Origin: Turnera subulata
Lineage: Eukaryota; Streptophyta; Magnoliopsida; Malpighiales; Passifloraceae
Direction of reading: 5' to 3'
Assembly: GCA_028386065.3 (NCBI GenBank)
Contig: JAKUCV010000919.1
Coordinates: 67,875-131,874 of the forward strand
DNA length: 64,000 bases
The notes under the pieces are model-generated. The model had not been told where the DNA came from and did not search any database. It saw nothing but the letters and a program-made list of their open reading frames with translations. Below, piece after piece: positions 36,601 to 48,737 of the stretch. Position numbers and translations under genes: made by a program. The stretch's first letter is position 1. Every line of letters begins with the position of its first letter.

Positions 36601-39600
36601 GCCAAAATGCAGAAAGTAGGAATGGATTTAAATGTTGTGTGTCAGATTGTCATGATTTTTTATTTCCCAAAATCCAATGGTGAAGAGGTGTAACATAATG
36701 TTAACCAGCATGTAAAAAGTAGAAAGTGAAACGGTAGAGATAGGTTACCTGGTAAAAAGTAGCCCAAAAAGCAGGAAGGATGCATTAGGGTTCAATAATT
36801 TGTCCAGCTATTAAGTGTGCATGACTTATTTGGGGTTATCAATGAACATCAAACATTATTCCGCCAAAGAAATAAAAAGTAGTTAAAGTTTCTATCCTTC
36901 TGGAACACTTAAATTTCTCTCCGTGAGTGAACAGTACACAGTAAGAAAAAACAAAAAAGAAACAACCATTTCCCGTCTCCACCCCCATCTCCGGCGAAGC
37001 CAAGCTCGACATGGGGAGATAATCACCTCCCTGTGCGACGCCTCGCCACCAAACCTCTCCCCTGAGCCTCCACCGCCACGATCTCACAGACAAAGCCCGA
37101 AGTTGCAGACGAGCGAGCCCCCACGCGCCGCGCCTCCGGCGCGCGTGCCAACCCCTATCACACCTCAGCCGATCGTCGCTGCCATGGACGGGCCACCGGA
37201 GGGTGGCGAGACCGATGGCGCCAACGACTCCCACGCTGCCCGCCACCAGGCCCTCGTCAGAAGCCCTGTCCAACGGAGCCGCTCCCGATCGCGAGATCGT
37301 GGAGCTGCTCCCCCCACCACCGGCGACCGACGACTGTCACCCCCCCCTCGGGTGAAGCTGCAGCAGCCAGCCCCCCCTCTCCCGGCAGCAACCAGTCTCC
37401 CCATCAGTACCTCCTTGCGGGCAGAGGAGTCTTCCATGGCAGCCATGGATGAGGACACTCGCGCCCCACCGACACAAACGGCGGCACCACCTCCTCTCTC
37501 CGAGTCAGTATCCACTGACTTCCCCCGCATGCCACCACCACCCCCGCTGGCCAACGCTCTAGGAGGTGTGGATACCGATGCCTCCAAGCAGGATGAACGT
37601 CCATCCTACCGAGACTCACTCTTTACCGGGGAAAATCCTCTTTACCAGGAGGATCCTTGGGAAGTCGAAGGCGAAGCCGAGTTTGAAGATGGAGATTTAT
37701 TTGTTTCTCACACGAACGGCGTGGCTAACCTAGAACTATCCGAACCATTCAAGGCTCGTCTGGATAAGCCATGGGAGAATGCTGTGATCGTCAAATTGTT
37801 TGGACGCCCGATTGGTTTCAAAGCACTGCATACTAAGTTGCAGACTCTTTGGAAACCGACGGGGCCATTCAAGATCGTGGACCTTGAGAATAATTTCTAT
37901 GTGGTGCGGTTCTGGGAAGGAGCGGACTACATTCACGCTCTGACCGACGGGCCCTGGCTCATATACGGCAGTGTGCTCAGTATCCAACCGTGGACACCCA
38001 ACTTCCGTGCATCCACCGGTAAGATTGATTCTATAGTGACGTGGATTCAATTCCCCGACTTCCCCACCAACCGCTACCACTCCAGGATTCTCCGACAACT
38101 AGGCAACATGGTGGGGAGAACCATCCGCCTCGACGGCAACTCCTCTAATCCCAGTAGAGCAAAATTTGCTAGAATTGCTGTCTGCCTTGATTTGTCAAAG
38201 CCATTGCCGGGCACAGTACACCTTGAAGGAGAACCGTTAAAGGTAAGCTATGTAGGCTTACCGGATATTTGTTATGTGTGTGGAAAACTTGACCATAATG
38301 TATTAGTGTGCCCGGATGCTCCGCACCCTCAACTTGNCGGGTGCAAAGAGGCCTAATGGTCAGGCCACCAAAGGCGGCGAGGAAGGTGGCAAGGATCTTC
38401 ATATGTTTGTTTGGAGTTCTAGTGCTTCTCCTGTCTCGGATGTGTTCGGTAGCCACGATTATGGTGCCCATGACCAGAAAGATGTTAGATTGGCTGTTTC
38501 TCCAGGAAAAGGTGATTACTTTCTTATCTTTAGTTTTAGTTTTAGTTTAGTTTGTGAAATAGTTTTGGTTTTAATGAACTTGTTACATTATGATACTTGG
38601 CTTTTGCTTTTCTTGAGATAGTACTATGATATGATTTACTTATGTGGTTGGTTGGTTTACTGGTTTTAATGTTGTGTTTTGGAACTTCTTCTTCTTCTTC
38701 TTAGTTGAGGGGCACACAGATAATCAGGAATATCTGGAAAGGGATGATTTTAGCTTTGGGAATAGGGGAATGGAGAGAGAAATGAACAACCATGACAGTG
38801 AGAAAATGGGTGATGGGAAACCCAAAACCATGCCTCCTGCAAATGTCATGACAAGGCTTATACTCATCATGGTCTGGAGAAAGCTCATCAGGAATCCCAA
38901 CACATACTCCAGCCTAATTGGCCTCACTTGGGCACTTGTTTCCTACAGGTACTACACTGACATACCTGTTCCCTTGTAGCTACAGTGAAACGCCGAATGC
39001 ATTAATTAAGGCCCCCCTCTTGTGTTTTGGAGGAGTAGGGTAGTAGTGATAGTAATTATAGTAGCCGTAGATTATGTATATGGTATAGGATCAATTATGG
39101 TTCCTTGGTATTGTGTCCTTTCCTTACCTGTTTTCCAGAAAAAAAAAAAAGTTTAGTGATATTGGATAGTATTAATGTGGGATTTTTTTTCTTATTGATG
39201 GGTTATTGCAGGTGGCATTTAGAAATGCCTGCCATTATAGCAAAGTCCATTTCCATCCTGTCAGATGCAGGGCTTGGCATGGCCATGTTCAGTCTTGGTC
39301 AGTATATTGCGCTCCCTCTCTCTGCTTTGGTTATAAATTGCAAAGGCCTCTTCCACGCTCGCAAATTATATATTGCTTTTTTTTCCTTTTAAGTAAATCT
39401 TTTCAGATTCTCTGCTCCTTTATCATTATTAATGTTCCAACAAAGCAAGCAAACTGCGGATGTAAAGTTAGCAGAACAGTGTGGGGATGATAATGTTGTT
39501 GGGTTGGATTGAGAGAGGGGGAGAAGGGTATTTCAGTTTTCTTTTTTCTTTTTTTTTCTCTCTTTCACTCTGTGTAAAACAATCTTTTCACTTTTTGCCA

Positions 39601-40853
39601 AGTTTGCGGTGATGGGTTGTGGGTGGTGGTGGTGGTGGTGGTAGTATAGTGATGATGAAAGGTCTATCAATAAAAAAATTTTGTCTGACAAGGGACAAAT
39701 ATTGGTTGATGGTGTTTAATGGGCATGCCTTATTTTGCCTTTGATGTGAATGACAGGTCTGTTCATGGCTTTGCAACCGAGGATCATAGCATGTGGAAAT
39801 TCTATTGCAGCTTTTGCAATGGCTGTGAGATTCCTTACAGGTCCAGCTGTCATGGCAGCCGCTTCTATTGCTGTTGGTCTTAAAGGATCGCTATTACACG
39901 TTGCCATTGTACAGGTTCACTTATACAAACACACACTTATGCTATGCCTCTTCTTTGTTTTTGCTTTCTGCATTCTCCCTTTGCTGCCTCCTCCTGACAC
40001 AACCAATCCAACTTAACTACATAAGCTCCAAAAATCCTACTACTTCTGAATAATGTTGCTACCTCCAGATAAGATTTTTTATTAATATTGTCAGTTGGAA
40101 TTTATTCTTTCTTTAAATGCACTATGATAGCTTTTCTTTAATTCCAATTCAGACTCTGCCCATATTGTCCTTGGTGCAAAAACATTGCATCTTTGTGAAA
40201 CGGGGAAGTAATGGTTTATAGGAACAACAGCATCGCCTAATAGGAAATAAAATTTAATAAGGAACAATACGGCCAAAATGCAGAAAGTAGGAATGGATTT
40301 AAATGTTGTGTGTCAGATTGTCATGATTTTTTATTTCCCAAAATCCAATGGTGAAGAGAAGGTGTAACATAATGTTAACCAGCATGTAGAAAGTAGAAAG
40401 TGAAACGGTAGAGATAGGTTACCTGGTAAAAAGTAGACCAAAAAGCAGGAAGGATGCATTAGGGTTCAATAATTTGTCCAGCTATTAAGTGTGCATGACT
40501 TATTTGGGGTTATCAATGAACATCAAACATTTATACCTTTACTAACATGTCCTTTTGCTTGCTTTTTGATTGCATTGCCAAACAAAAAAACAGGCAGCTC
40601 TACCACAGGGTATTGTACCCTTTGTCTTTGCAAAGGAGTACAATGTGCATCCAGATATTCTGAGTACAGGGCAAGTATCTTTTTTCTTTTTCCTTTTTTC
40701 AAAAAACAAATTTCATCTTTGTTATATTTTCGTCTAATTTCTTGTTTTCTGCTTTTATTCTCATGACTTGCTTTACAATTTTGCAGGGTGATATTTGGGA
40801 TGCTAATCGCCTTGCCCATTACCCTTGTGTACTACATTTTGCTGGGGCTATGA
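33642..40853 (+). CDS. PIN1: PIN1-clade auxin efflux carrier (gene interrupted by a duplicated segment)
   Basis: PIN1-type carriers export auxin across the plasma membrane in a polar way. Exons 33642-34857, 35039-35282, 35546-35631, 36091-36248, 40594-40670 and 40787-40853 join to 615 residues. The N-terminal membrane block starts [20 protein letters not shown] and contains [18 protein letters not shown] and the [12 protein letters not shown] motif. The long hydrophilic loop carries TPRPSN phosphosites and [15 protein letters not shown] sequence. The C-terminal membrane block ends [26 protein letters not shown] and the loop motifs put it in the PIN1/SoPIN1 clade. The last intron has a GC donor (ACAGG|GCAAGT). 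Exons 2-4 and the end of exon 1 recur at 38338-39914, so either set can complete the frame. That duplication is probably an assembly artefact. Confidence 0.93.
34684..36857 (+). repeat. first copy of the 2.2-kb PIN1 segment
   Basis: This segment runs from the last 174 bases of exon 1 through exons 2, 3 and 4 into intron 4. It is nearly identical to 38338-40531. Similarity stops after CATCAAACATT at 36857, where LINE sequence begins. Confidence 0.93.
36858..38336 (+). mobile_element. 5' part of a LINE (L1-type) retrotransposon in PIN1 intron 4
   Basis: Sequence unrelated to PIN1 starts at 36858, where the second PIN1 copy continues with normal intron sequence. It includes a short GC-rich leader and an open frame with a DUF4283 domain and CCHC knuckle, as in plant LINE ORF1. 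The element is cut at 38336, directly before an N, so no reverse transcriptase, poly-A tail or second target-site copy is visible. Confidence 0.8.
37184..38336 (+). CDS. LINE ORF1-like protein with DUF4283 and zinc knuckle (truncated by the N)
   Basis: The frame is open from 36923, and its first ATG is at 37184. The N-terminal third is Pro/Arg/Ser-rich and disordered. The DUF4283 part follows: [20 protein letters not shown], then [21 protein letters not shown] and [15 protein letters not shown], and [17 protein letters not shown]. It ends with a knuckle of the CX2CX4HX4C form ([14 protein letters not shown]). This is the RNA-binding ORF1 architecture of plant L1-type LINEs. The reading frame has no stop or frameshift, so the copy is young. 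It runs into the undetermined base at 38337. Confidence 0.8.
38337..38337. other. single undetermined base at a sequence junction
   Basis: The only N noticed in the window separates LINE sequence on the left from the second PIN1 copy on the right. Both neighbouring sequences are cut in mid-feature here, as expected of a contig join. Confidence 0.9.
38338..40531 (+). repeat. second copy of the 2.2-kb PIN1 segment
   Basis: The copy begins on the base after the N, inside exon 1. It repeats exons at 38338-38511 (partial), 38705-38948, 39212-39297 and 39757-39914. The exons match copy one except for a CCC to ACA-context change (Pro410 to Thr; EGHPDNQ versus EGHTDNQ) and one synonymous change. Introns differ by scattered substitutions and small indels, such as 12 extra bases near 38530. 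The copy then continues into intron 4 and the unique exons 5 and 6. Confidence 0.93.
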
Positions 40854-42175
40854 AGTGGCAGACATCACCTATAGATGCTGGCATCCGTTCTAGCCCAATG
40901 GGGGGCTAGTAGTATTGCATGCAAAATATTGGAAGTCAAGATTTAAAGCGGCAAGCGTGAAGAGCCAGAGATGAATCTCTTTTTGTGAAATGCCTTCTTT
41001 CTCCTAGTAAAGTTGTAAAATCAATGCCTGTAGTCAAATTATTAAGAGAAACAAAAGTTCCCTAGTTAATCTAGTTTTTGGCCTCTAATTCTACCCCCTA
41101 GAAAATTCAATGTTTGTAATGGAAAACAGAAAGGCTAAGAGGTGAAGGGAATAGTTAGCGTAGCGTTTTGATCTGAAAAGTCCACTAAACCTTTTTACAC
41201 ATATGTTCTTTCTCCAATTATATTTGCCTTTATTAGTTCTCCTCCATTCACCATGACCATTTGTTTATTATGGTTCTTTTTAAATTCCAATTTCACCACA
41301 CTATGTAATTTAAAAGGTAAAAGTTGCCTTACAATTTAAAAGGGCAAAAACAACAGCGGACCTCATTGTAAGGTGATACTCTACAGTCTACACTCTCTCT
41401 ACCTATTGGAAATAAGTAATAATAATGAAAAGGAAATGAGCTATGATAAACTTATGCCTATGGGGGCTTGGAGGGCTTTTGTTATGCGTAGGATAGTGCA
41501 ACTGGGGACCCTCCATTACAAGATGGGGTTTGATTTGATGTGGACCTATTTGGAATATTTGGAGACATTAGTCACATCCAAAGTTTCTCCTCCTTTCCTC
41601 TCACTCTTTTTCTCACATCCCTAATTCCTTTAGTTACCCTATATATATTGCCTTTTCTTGACACCTTTCCCTTTCATTCTTGGTCCATGTTTGGTGCTTT
41701 ATATGCCAACTTTTTGAGCAAGCCTACTTTGTCCATAAATTATGAATTATCCCTCCCAGTAACAAAAATAATCGAAGGCTGCCGCGAGAGAGCACTGCCA
41801 TTAGGATGCGACAAGAACCCTTTTTCAGTTTTTCCTTTCTCATTATATCAAATCTTACTTAATACTAGTAGTATTAATTTAGTTATCTAGCCGAATATAG
41901 ATATATAGCTATACAGTCTACAACAGCAAAGGATTTGAAACTAAGTGGACTTGTGTACCCACATTTAAAAATGGGATTGCGTTTGAGGAAAGTGTTCTCC
42001 ATTACGATTTTGGGGTATTAGCGTCACGCTGCTGCTTTATGTCTGCCTTAATTAATTATGATTTTTTCCCATTGCGACAAAGGATTTAAACCTTATAGTA
42101 CTATATGATACTATTACTATATGATTGTCTGTAAACTTTTCAATTCATAGGTAATGTTAGTAATAGAGAAGTGCA

Positions 42176-42258
42176 AAAAAGAAAGTGGAGTTTTCTTCCC
42201 TTCTGTTCTGTCCTATATATTAACTCTCCTACTCCAAATTAAAAAGAAAGTGGAGTTT
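42176..42258. repeat. 18-bp direct repeats 65 bp apart
   Basis: AAAAAGAAAGTGGAGTTT occurs identically at 42176-42193 and 42241-42258. The 47 bases between are pyrimidine-rich with no poly-A. This may be a local duplication or a target-site duplication of a small insertion. Confidence 0.6.
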
Positions 42259-44113
42259 CCAAACAAGCCCTGTTGCCTGTTGGTGTTGCTCTAGGACGAA
42301 TTGGCTTCTATTGCATGATTGAAATAAGATTGGAAACTTCAAAGGATTTGGATGACTTGGCTAGCAATAGAATGAGGGTTAGGCCCTGAAAAGGAGACAT
42401 GGCACCACAACAAGATGTCACTATACAAATTGCCGTTAAATCATTGAGCAACTAGGCTTGAAGCACTTCGTATGTCAATCCATGGGCAGCCTGAAAAAAA
42501 AACTAGCACGTCCAATTGTGATGATAGTCAAGATGCCTCTCCATTGCTAGCTGTTCCAATTCTTCTTTTTTCCTTTGGGCTCTCTAGCTAGATTCTCCAA
42601 GAAAGTGACCTTTTTGGATATTTATTCCTTTTGAATCAAGCATTCATTCATTGGATGATCATCTAGATTCAAAAGGATTTTGGCAATCACACACATGTTC
42701 TTTCATTTCGAAAACTATAGAGAGCTTTCTCTCTAAGCCTTGCTCCTATAGCTTTGATTAACATGGAATAAGTGATTTTGACTTACATGGAGACATTCAT
42801 ATCACATAAAATTAAAGAATCAGATTCTGTGTAAGTTTGGAGTCAGCAGTGGCTTGGAAAATGAAATCATTTTTAGTTTAATTAATTTACAAATTACTAT
42901 GGTAAATGGGTGGGTCAAAAAGGTATTCTTGGCAATCCTTGATTATCAGTTAAAGATTTTTCACCCATCATGACGCAACCGCATTTTTCTTTGTAATCAT
43001 TAAGGTGATGATCTCCATCAATATTTCAACAAGCCAAACAGTAAACTAAGTGTCTATTATTTTACTATAAAGTGATCGAATAAAAATAAAAAACATCACC
43101 TCCAAAACTATCTTTTACTAAAAGCTAGCATGGCATGCAACAATATCCGACAGGAAATTGCATGATTAACTAATTTTTTTTTTAACCGGAGGTGAAAACA
43201 AAGCCAAGACAAGCATAAAAAGACAGTGGAAAAATATGCTTTTATTTTTGTCTGGAAATAATTATATATGAATACGATATATGGCTGGCTATATGCTATA
43301 TGGCACAGTGCTATATCACGAACAGGAAAAAAAAAAAATTGGAATGATGTTGATGCGAGTCAACATGAAACTGACAAGAGACATGATATTACTTGTTCGG
43401 TGGCTGAAAATTAATATACTTATAATTTCATCTTAATATTTAAAATAGTGCCACTCATCTTACCAACATCCACTAAATGAAAATTTAATTAGGAGTGTAA
43501 AAAAGGTATTGGATAAATCGGCCGACCTTCTTTTAATAAGATGGATAAGTACATACAATGGTGTGGTCTACATAATCCAGGTGGCGAAGATATCTCTGCC
43601 TCTTACTCGTTAAATTAATCAAGGAAATTAACGTTGCCAAAACAAAAATATGTCAAGGAAACATTATCGTACCCTTATTCAATTCTTGGGAAAAGAATAT
43701 TCATTAACTGGGAGCGGCATATCACTGTGGCAAATGCCAGATACTGTGATGCTTTAATGGCTACTGTTGGAATTGTAATTCCTTGATATTATATTGTGCA
43801 AATAACCATTCACTAAATTTACTTGATATTCAATTAACAATAGTTTAGTGGATATGCTATCTGTGTTTAGAAACAGGTTAATTGCATAACTGATTATATG
43901 TCGTTAATTAGATATGGATTTAACATGACATAAATGTAGGGGACTAATTATGCAAATCACTTCCTAAAGTAAAAAAAATATTCTAGTCGCCAAAAAAGAC
44001 TTTGAATGTGATACGAGAATCTGAAATTTTCTTTCCTTTCTTAAGGATTTATCATGTGTACTAGGACACAAGATAAAATATTTCCTTACGAAATGTTTTT
44101 TTGAATGAAAATT

Positions 44114-44160
44114 AGGCTAATTTAGTTCTTTTTTTTTATATGAAGGCTAATTTAGTTCTT
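44114..44160. repeat. 17-bp perfect direct repeat flanking poly-T plus six bases
   Basis: AGGCTAATTTAGTTCTT occurs at 44114-44130 and 44144-44160. The 13 bases between are seven T residues and ATATGA. The layout is the same as at 31010 and 31435. Confidence 0.75.
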
Positions 44161-45756
44161 CTAGGTGTTGTAGAGTATAATTAATTTATATTTGTATCGA
44201 TTTGGAAAGCGACTTTACTGCCCAATTCGTTGGGAGTTACCCATATTTGACTCTCTTGTCCCGCCGCCATATTTTTTTATCCATTCTTGATGGAAATGTA
44301 CATAAGAAATACCAATATACATTTTTATTTTGAAATTAGTAAAACAGATCACACGTACATGTACCCTCAAAAAAAGACATTCCATTTGCCGGAGTTCTAT
44401 TTCCCCTTGAACCATCTTGTTCAATTTTTTTTTGATGTGTTAACCAAAACAAAGAGATGACTTTCCATCATAGCAATTCAGTCCTCGTAACTTTTAATTC
44501 TTGTTATTTCAGTTCTTCCGCTAAGGTTATGCTAAGATTCCATCTTGTATATGGCAATAAACCTAGATCAACCACTAAAATCACAGGGCCCGAAGAAGGA
44601 TATTAACTACCGTAATAGAAGCGATCCTTTTTTAGTCCTTTAATGTAATTTAATGAACGATTTATGCTAAAAATTAACAAACAGACAACATAATCTTGCG
44701 TCAAAAAAAAAAAATATCGTGAGTACTTGAATAATTTACAAATGCAAACGGTTTGATTGGTCCCAACTTAGTCATACGTCTAATTCTCACAAAAACTGTA
44801 ATTTTGTTTCTACCGGACTATTCTTCCCAGATTAAATTGGATTTTTTTTTTCTATTTAGACACTTTCTTTTAGCACGTTTTGACACTCTAAGCTAAGAAC
44901 AATTCTAAAAAATTATACATATATTCTTGATTGCTTTAGGAGGTTTTGAAACACTTGCTTGCAGAGGCTATAGCTATATTATTCTCATCTATAAAAACAC
45001 TTTTAATTATATCCTTAATAGGTGCCATATATTAGTATCTAATAAAATTTAAGTTTGTACAGTTTGTACAACTCTTGAATTGCATAAACATTGTAGTTCT
45101 ACATTATAATTGTTAAAAAATCCTTTTTTGAACATAACTTTTCTTTTTCTCTCACATCTCGATGAATATGTTCAAACGCAACTATAACAGCACAGTAGTA
45201 CTGTAGAATTTTTGTTCAAAGGGGGCATTATGTAGGGTGTCGAATATATATGAAATTTTATTTGTGCGTGGAGTGACATGATAGGCAATGGATGTAACAA
45301 GCAAAGTCTAAGTCATTTTCCTACTCGGCATCAGAAGAAACTGCGCGCTTCTACTAGCTCGAGGTTTTGGTATATAATATATAGTATTATGCATTAAAGT
45401 GCATGATGCTGCTTCAATATCACATCACACGTACTTGATTTTGATTTAGTTGGGGTCTTTTCGGGCGAGGTATGAAGTGAGACGACAACCGAAAAGAAGT
45501 TTCCTTTCTGCTACTTGTCACTCGCTGTCTTCCATGAGGTGATCTTTGCTGGATGCATATTTGCAGGGATTTTCTGTTGTATATAGACTTGGTTTTAGGT
45601 GTCATAATTATGTACAGAGATGTCTGAAGACTCTGAACAACTGGAAAAAATGGACTCAGTGTTTCCTAGTTACGTCAATCGGGCATTAACTATTACAAGA
45701 TTTAGTTGAACCAAAAAAAAATCATTATTACTTGCTAGACTTGTATTGATCAAAAA

Positions 45757-45933
45757 AAGCCATCGACCTCTTGCTCGGGTTAGCATCAAATCCTCCGGCC
45801 ATGGAGGCTACCTGGGTTCGAGTCCGGGTCCGGATATTTAGAATTAATTTAGGTTAGGATGGGTGGGGATAGTTTAGATAATTTAGGTGTTTCATGCTTT
45901 GTAATTGACCAAAAAAATAAAAAACAAAAAAAA
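45757..45933 (+). mobile_element. tRNA-derived SINE-like element
   Basis: A perfect RNA polymerase III B box (GGTTCGAGTCC) lies at 45815-45825, with a loose A-box-like stretch (TTAGCATCAAATCC) about 45 bp upstream. The element continues into non-tRNA sequence and ends in an A-rich tail at 45911-45933. CTTGCTCG occurs on both sides and may be a short target-site duplication. Boundaries are approximate. Confidence 0.5.
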
Positions 45934-48572
45934 GACTTGCTCGACCTGTAGAACCCGGAGACCGATCGATGTTTCCATAGGAAAGAAGTAAATAATAAAG
46001 CTTGCATTTATCAATTTAAAGCTTTTAAGATATTCTGTTTATGATTTTTTTTCTAAAAACATGTTAATTTCTTACGTTTTCTAACTCACTGGTACACATT
46101 TCTTATTCTTCAACAATTCATTCTAAACCTATTTAGTTAGCTTACAATTGACCATCATTATTTCTATATAGGGACTAGTTTTCTAACTATAAAAATTAAA
46201 ACATATAACCTCAAGCTTGCTATACTCTCACTGTAAATGAATTTTTTTTTTCCATTATTCATTATCAAAGCCAGAAGTGTCATCTATTGGGAAGCTATAT
46301 ATGGAGGACCTCAATATATAGGGTCTGAATTCACAATTCACGATTCCTTGAAACTAACTAAGAAAACCTTAGTATAAATTGAATTCACTAGTCGTTCCTA
46401 CTTGTAGTTGTAGATTATTCATTTGGATTTTTTTCATATCTAAGACAATATATATTACAGTCTAATCATATAACTCATAGAGTGCCCAATATATCTCGAG
46501 GATGTAGATTGACAAGAAAATAACATTTTGACTATTTGATCGAAGAGGGCATGCATATATCTGCAGAAAGAAGATATCGCAAAGCATGCATTGAAATAAA
46601 GATGTGTAAAGATGGAGGTTGAGGTTCCACTAATTAGTAATATCCATAGACATGCGTGCTAAATACTCCTTTTGACTATATATATAACAATTTTTTGTGT
46701 ATATTCCAAGTTGGAATCGAACAAATAAATCATGGTGGTCCTGCTGCATGACCCTGATCGACTAAACTTTGAACACCATTCTCAAAGAAATTTTATGATA
46801 CCTAGCTAAACCAATATTTTATAAGATTATTGCACGCACTTGTATGGGGAGAAACCAAATTACTAGTAGTAGTTGTAAGTACTACTGTGAACTCAACCAC
46901 GGCAGCAGCGTGGGGCATGTGTGGAACAAAATGTAAAGTACGTATATGAAGAGGGAGGACAATATGTAAAATAAAAACAAAGCACTAAAAATTTTGCAAA
47001 AAGAAAAGGCAAGCAACGTCAGTTTTGTCTTTTAATTCAACCAGAGAGAGATAGAGGCTGATTAACGTTTTAATGTCCCCCACTAACTTGTGTTGGGTCG
47101 GCCGTTTTGAAGACAACACTTTGTGGCTCTGTCACGTTTGTATTAGTTTTTTCTTTTTTTGTTTTCTTTCTTCTTTTTCCGCTACCATCTTCTTCCCTTC
47201 TCCATTTGCCCAATGACCATCAACAGTGCACTTATATGGGTGCGCTACTCCATAATTAGAAATCAACATGCAATGCAACTCAAATACATTCTACAATTAC
47301 TTTGTGATATTGCATTTTTTGTTGATGTTTAATTTCCTGTTTACGACAACCATGTACATGTACATTTTATATCATGAGCTCACCACTAATTGACGAGGAT
47401 ATATATATATACTTGTTGTTTCTTATCTCTAATGAAAAGCTACCTATTCCCCTGGTTTTTTTTTTGGCCCGGTTAAATTTTAATTCTCCCCCTCTTTATT
47501 TCCTTCCTTTACATTAACTCCCTGCCCAAACGAACCAAACGAACCAAAACCTTAAATCTCCAAAAATTGGAGTCAAACCATTGCGATAAACATGTACAGT
47601 ATCTTATCTAATCAATTGGAAAGTGATCCTTTTGGAATGTTGTGTTCTTTATTTTTTATATACATTAATTCGTGATTTCCAATAAATTATATTCGGGTTG
47701 GATTTTTTTTTGGGTTAAATTTTCATATTTTCTTTTGGAAGACTAGACCTCTTTTAGACAGCAACCCCTGCTACAAGAATTTTGTCTATTCGTAATGGTT
47801 TAAGTATATGATTACAAATTAAGAAAACTAAAGTACTTCACTACTTTCGCACTTGTGGTCCACTAACCCTATTCATCAAGCATAGTTCCTAACTTTGGTA
47901 AAAGAAAAATTAAAGAGTCTAAACCACACACACACAAGAAGAAAAGGTTCAATTATAACAGAAAATGTATTCATGCATGCGAATAAAAAAATCACTCAAG
48001 TTTACGTTGTAAGAATCAGTTTTGATGAGCTAACTAGAATTAGTGTTATTTTAGTTTATCCCTTCTCTTCATGCACTATATATGAAGCAATCTTTTTCCA
48101 ATCAAACCAGACCAGAACTAGCGTCATCCTTCCAAAGATGATCAGTTTTATGCGCTAAATCGTGGATTATGAACTATTTTTTTTTTATGAGTTAACACTT
48201 GCGTCGCAATGGGTGCCACCCCTTTTTACCTATAGCCTCTATCAAATTCCAATGGTTGACAAAAGGGCCAAAATGTGAGACTAAGAGTCGCCCTTTTGCC
48301 TATATTTATGCAAAAAGTATCATCATTATAGTCCTTGGAAATCAAATTAGTGGAAGTCTAATCGGAATAATCGGATTATCTATAAATATTGCAAAAACAT
48401 CTTGCTTTAAGCATGACTCACGGAGCACTCCATAGGCCAAATTTCAGTAGGCTCTAGGCAATTTTAGGGGTTGTCAACATAATTAAAGTGATAATGTACT
48501 GTATTATCAGCTTGCTTAAGTGAGTAATTTTCTAGAAATTTATTACTTAATTTCGGCAAGCTCTGTTAAAAT

Positions 48573-48737
48573 ATTGGTCCAGCAGAGGAAAAGGTTATAC
48601 TTATTAAGTGAGGTTTCGGGTTCGAATCCTCGTGTATGCAGAAAATTTCTGTTGGAAGACGCACCCATCATACCCAAGTGCGCGACGCAGGTCGAATCCG
48701 GAATCGTCGGGGCAAAGCTCTGGATACCGAATGGGTA
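48573..48737 (+). mobile_element. tRNA-derived SINE copy (family shared with 50957-51140)
   Basis: GGTTCGAATCC at 48619-48629 is a perfect B box. The body contains GACGCACCCATCATACCCAA, GTGCGCGACG and GGGGCAAAGCT and ends in a short A run. The same blocks in the same order occur at 50957-51140. A direct repeat resembling AGGTTATA-CTATTA-GTGA lies on both sides (near 48592 and 48736) and may be a diverged target-site duplication. Confidence 0.6.

Noticed and set aside
33642..40853. Two tandem PIN genes
   Set aside because: The second copy has no 5' half and the first has no exons 5-6. The break coincides with an N, so a haplotype join is simpler.
48619..48629. A functional tRNA gene
   Set aside because: The B box is perfect, but no acceptor-stem pairing or proper cloverleaf is visible, and the sequence continues as a repeat shared with 50957-51140.
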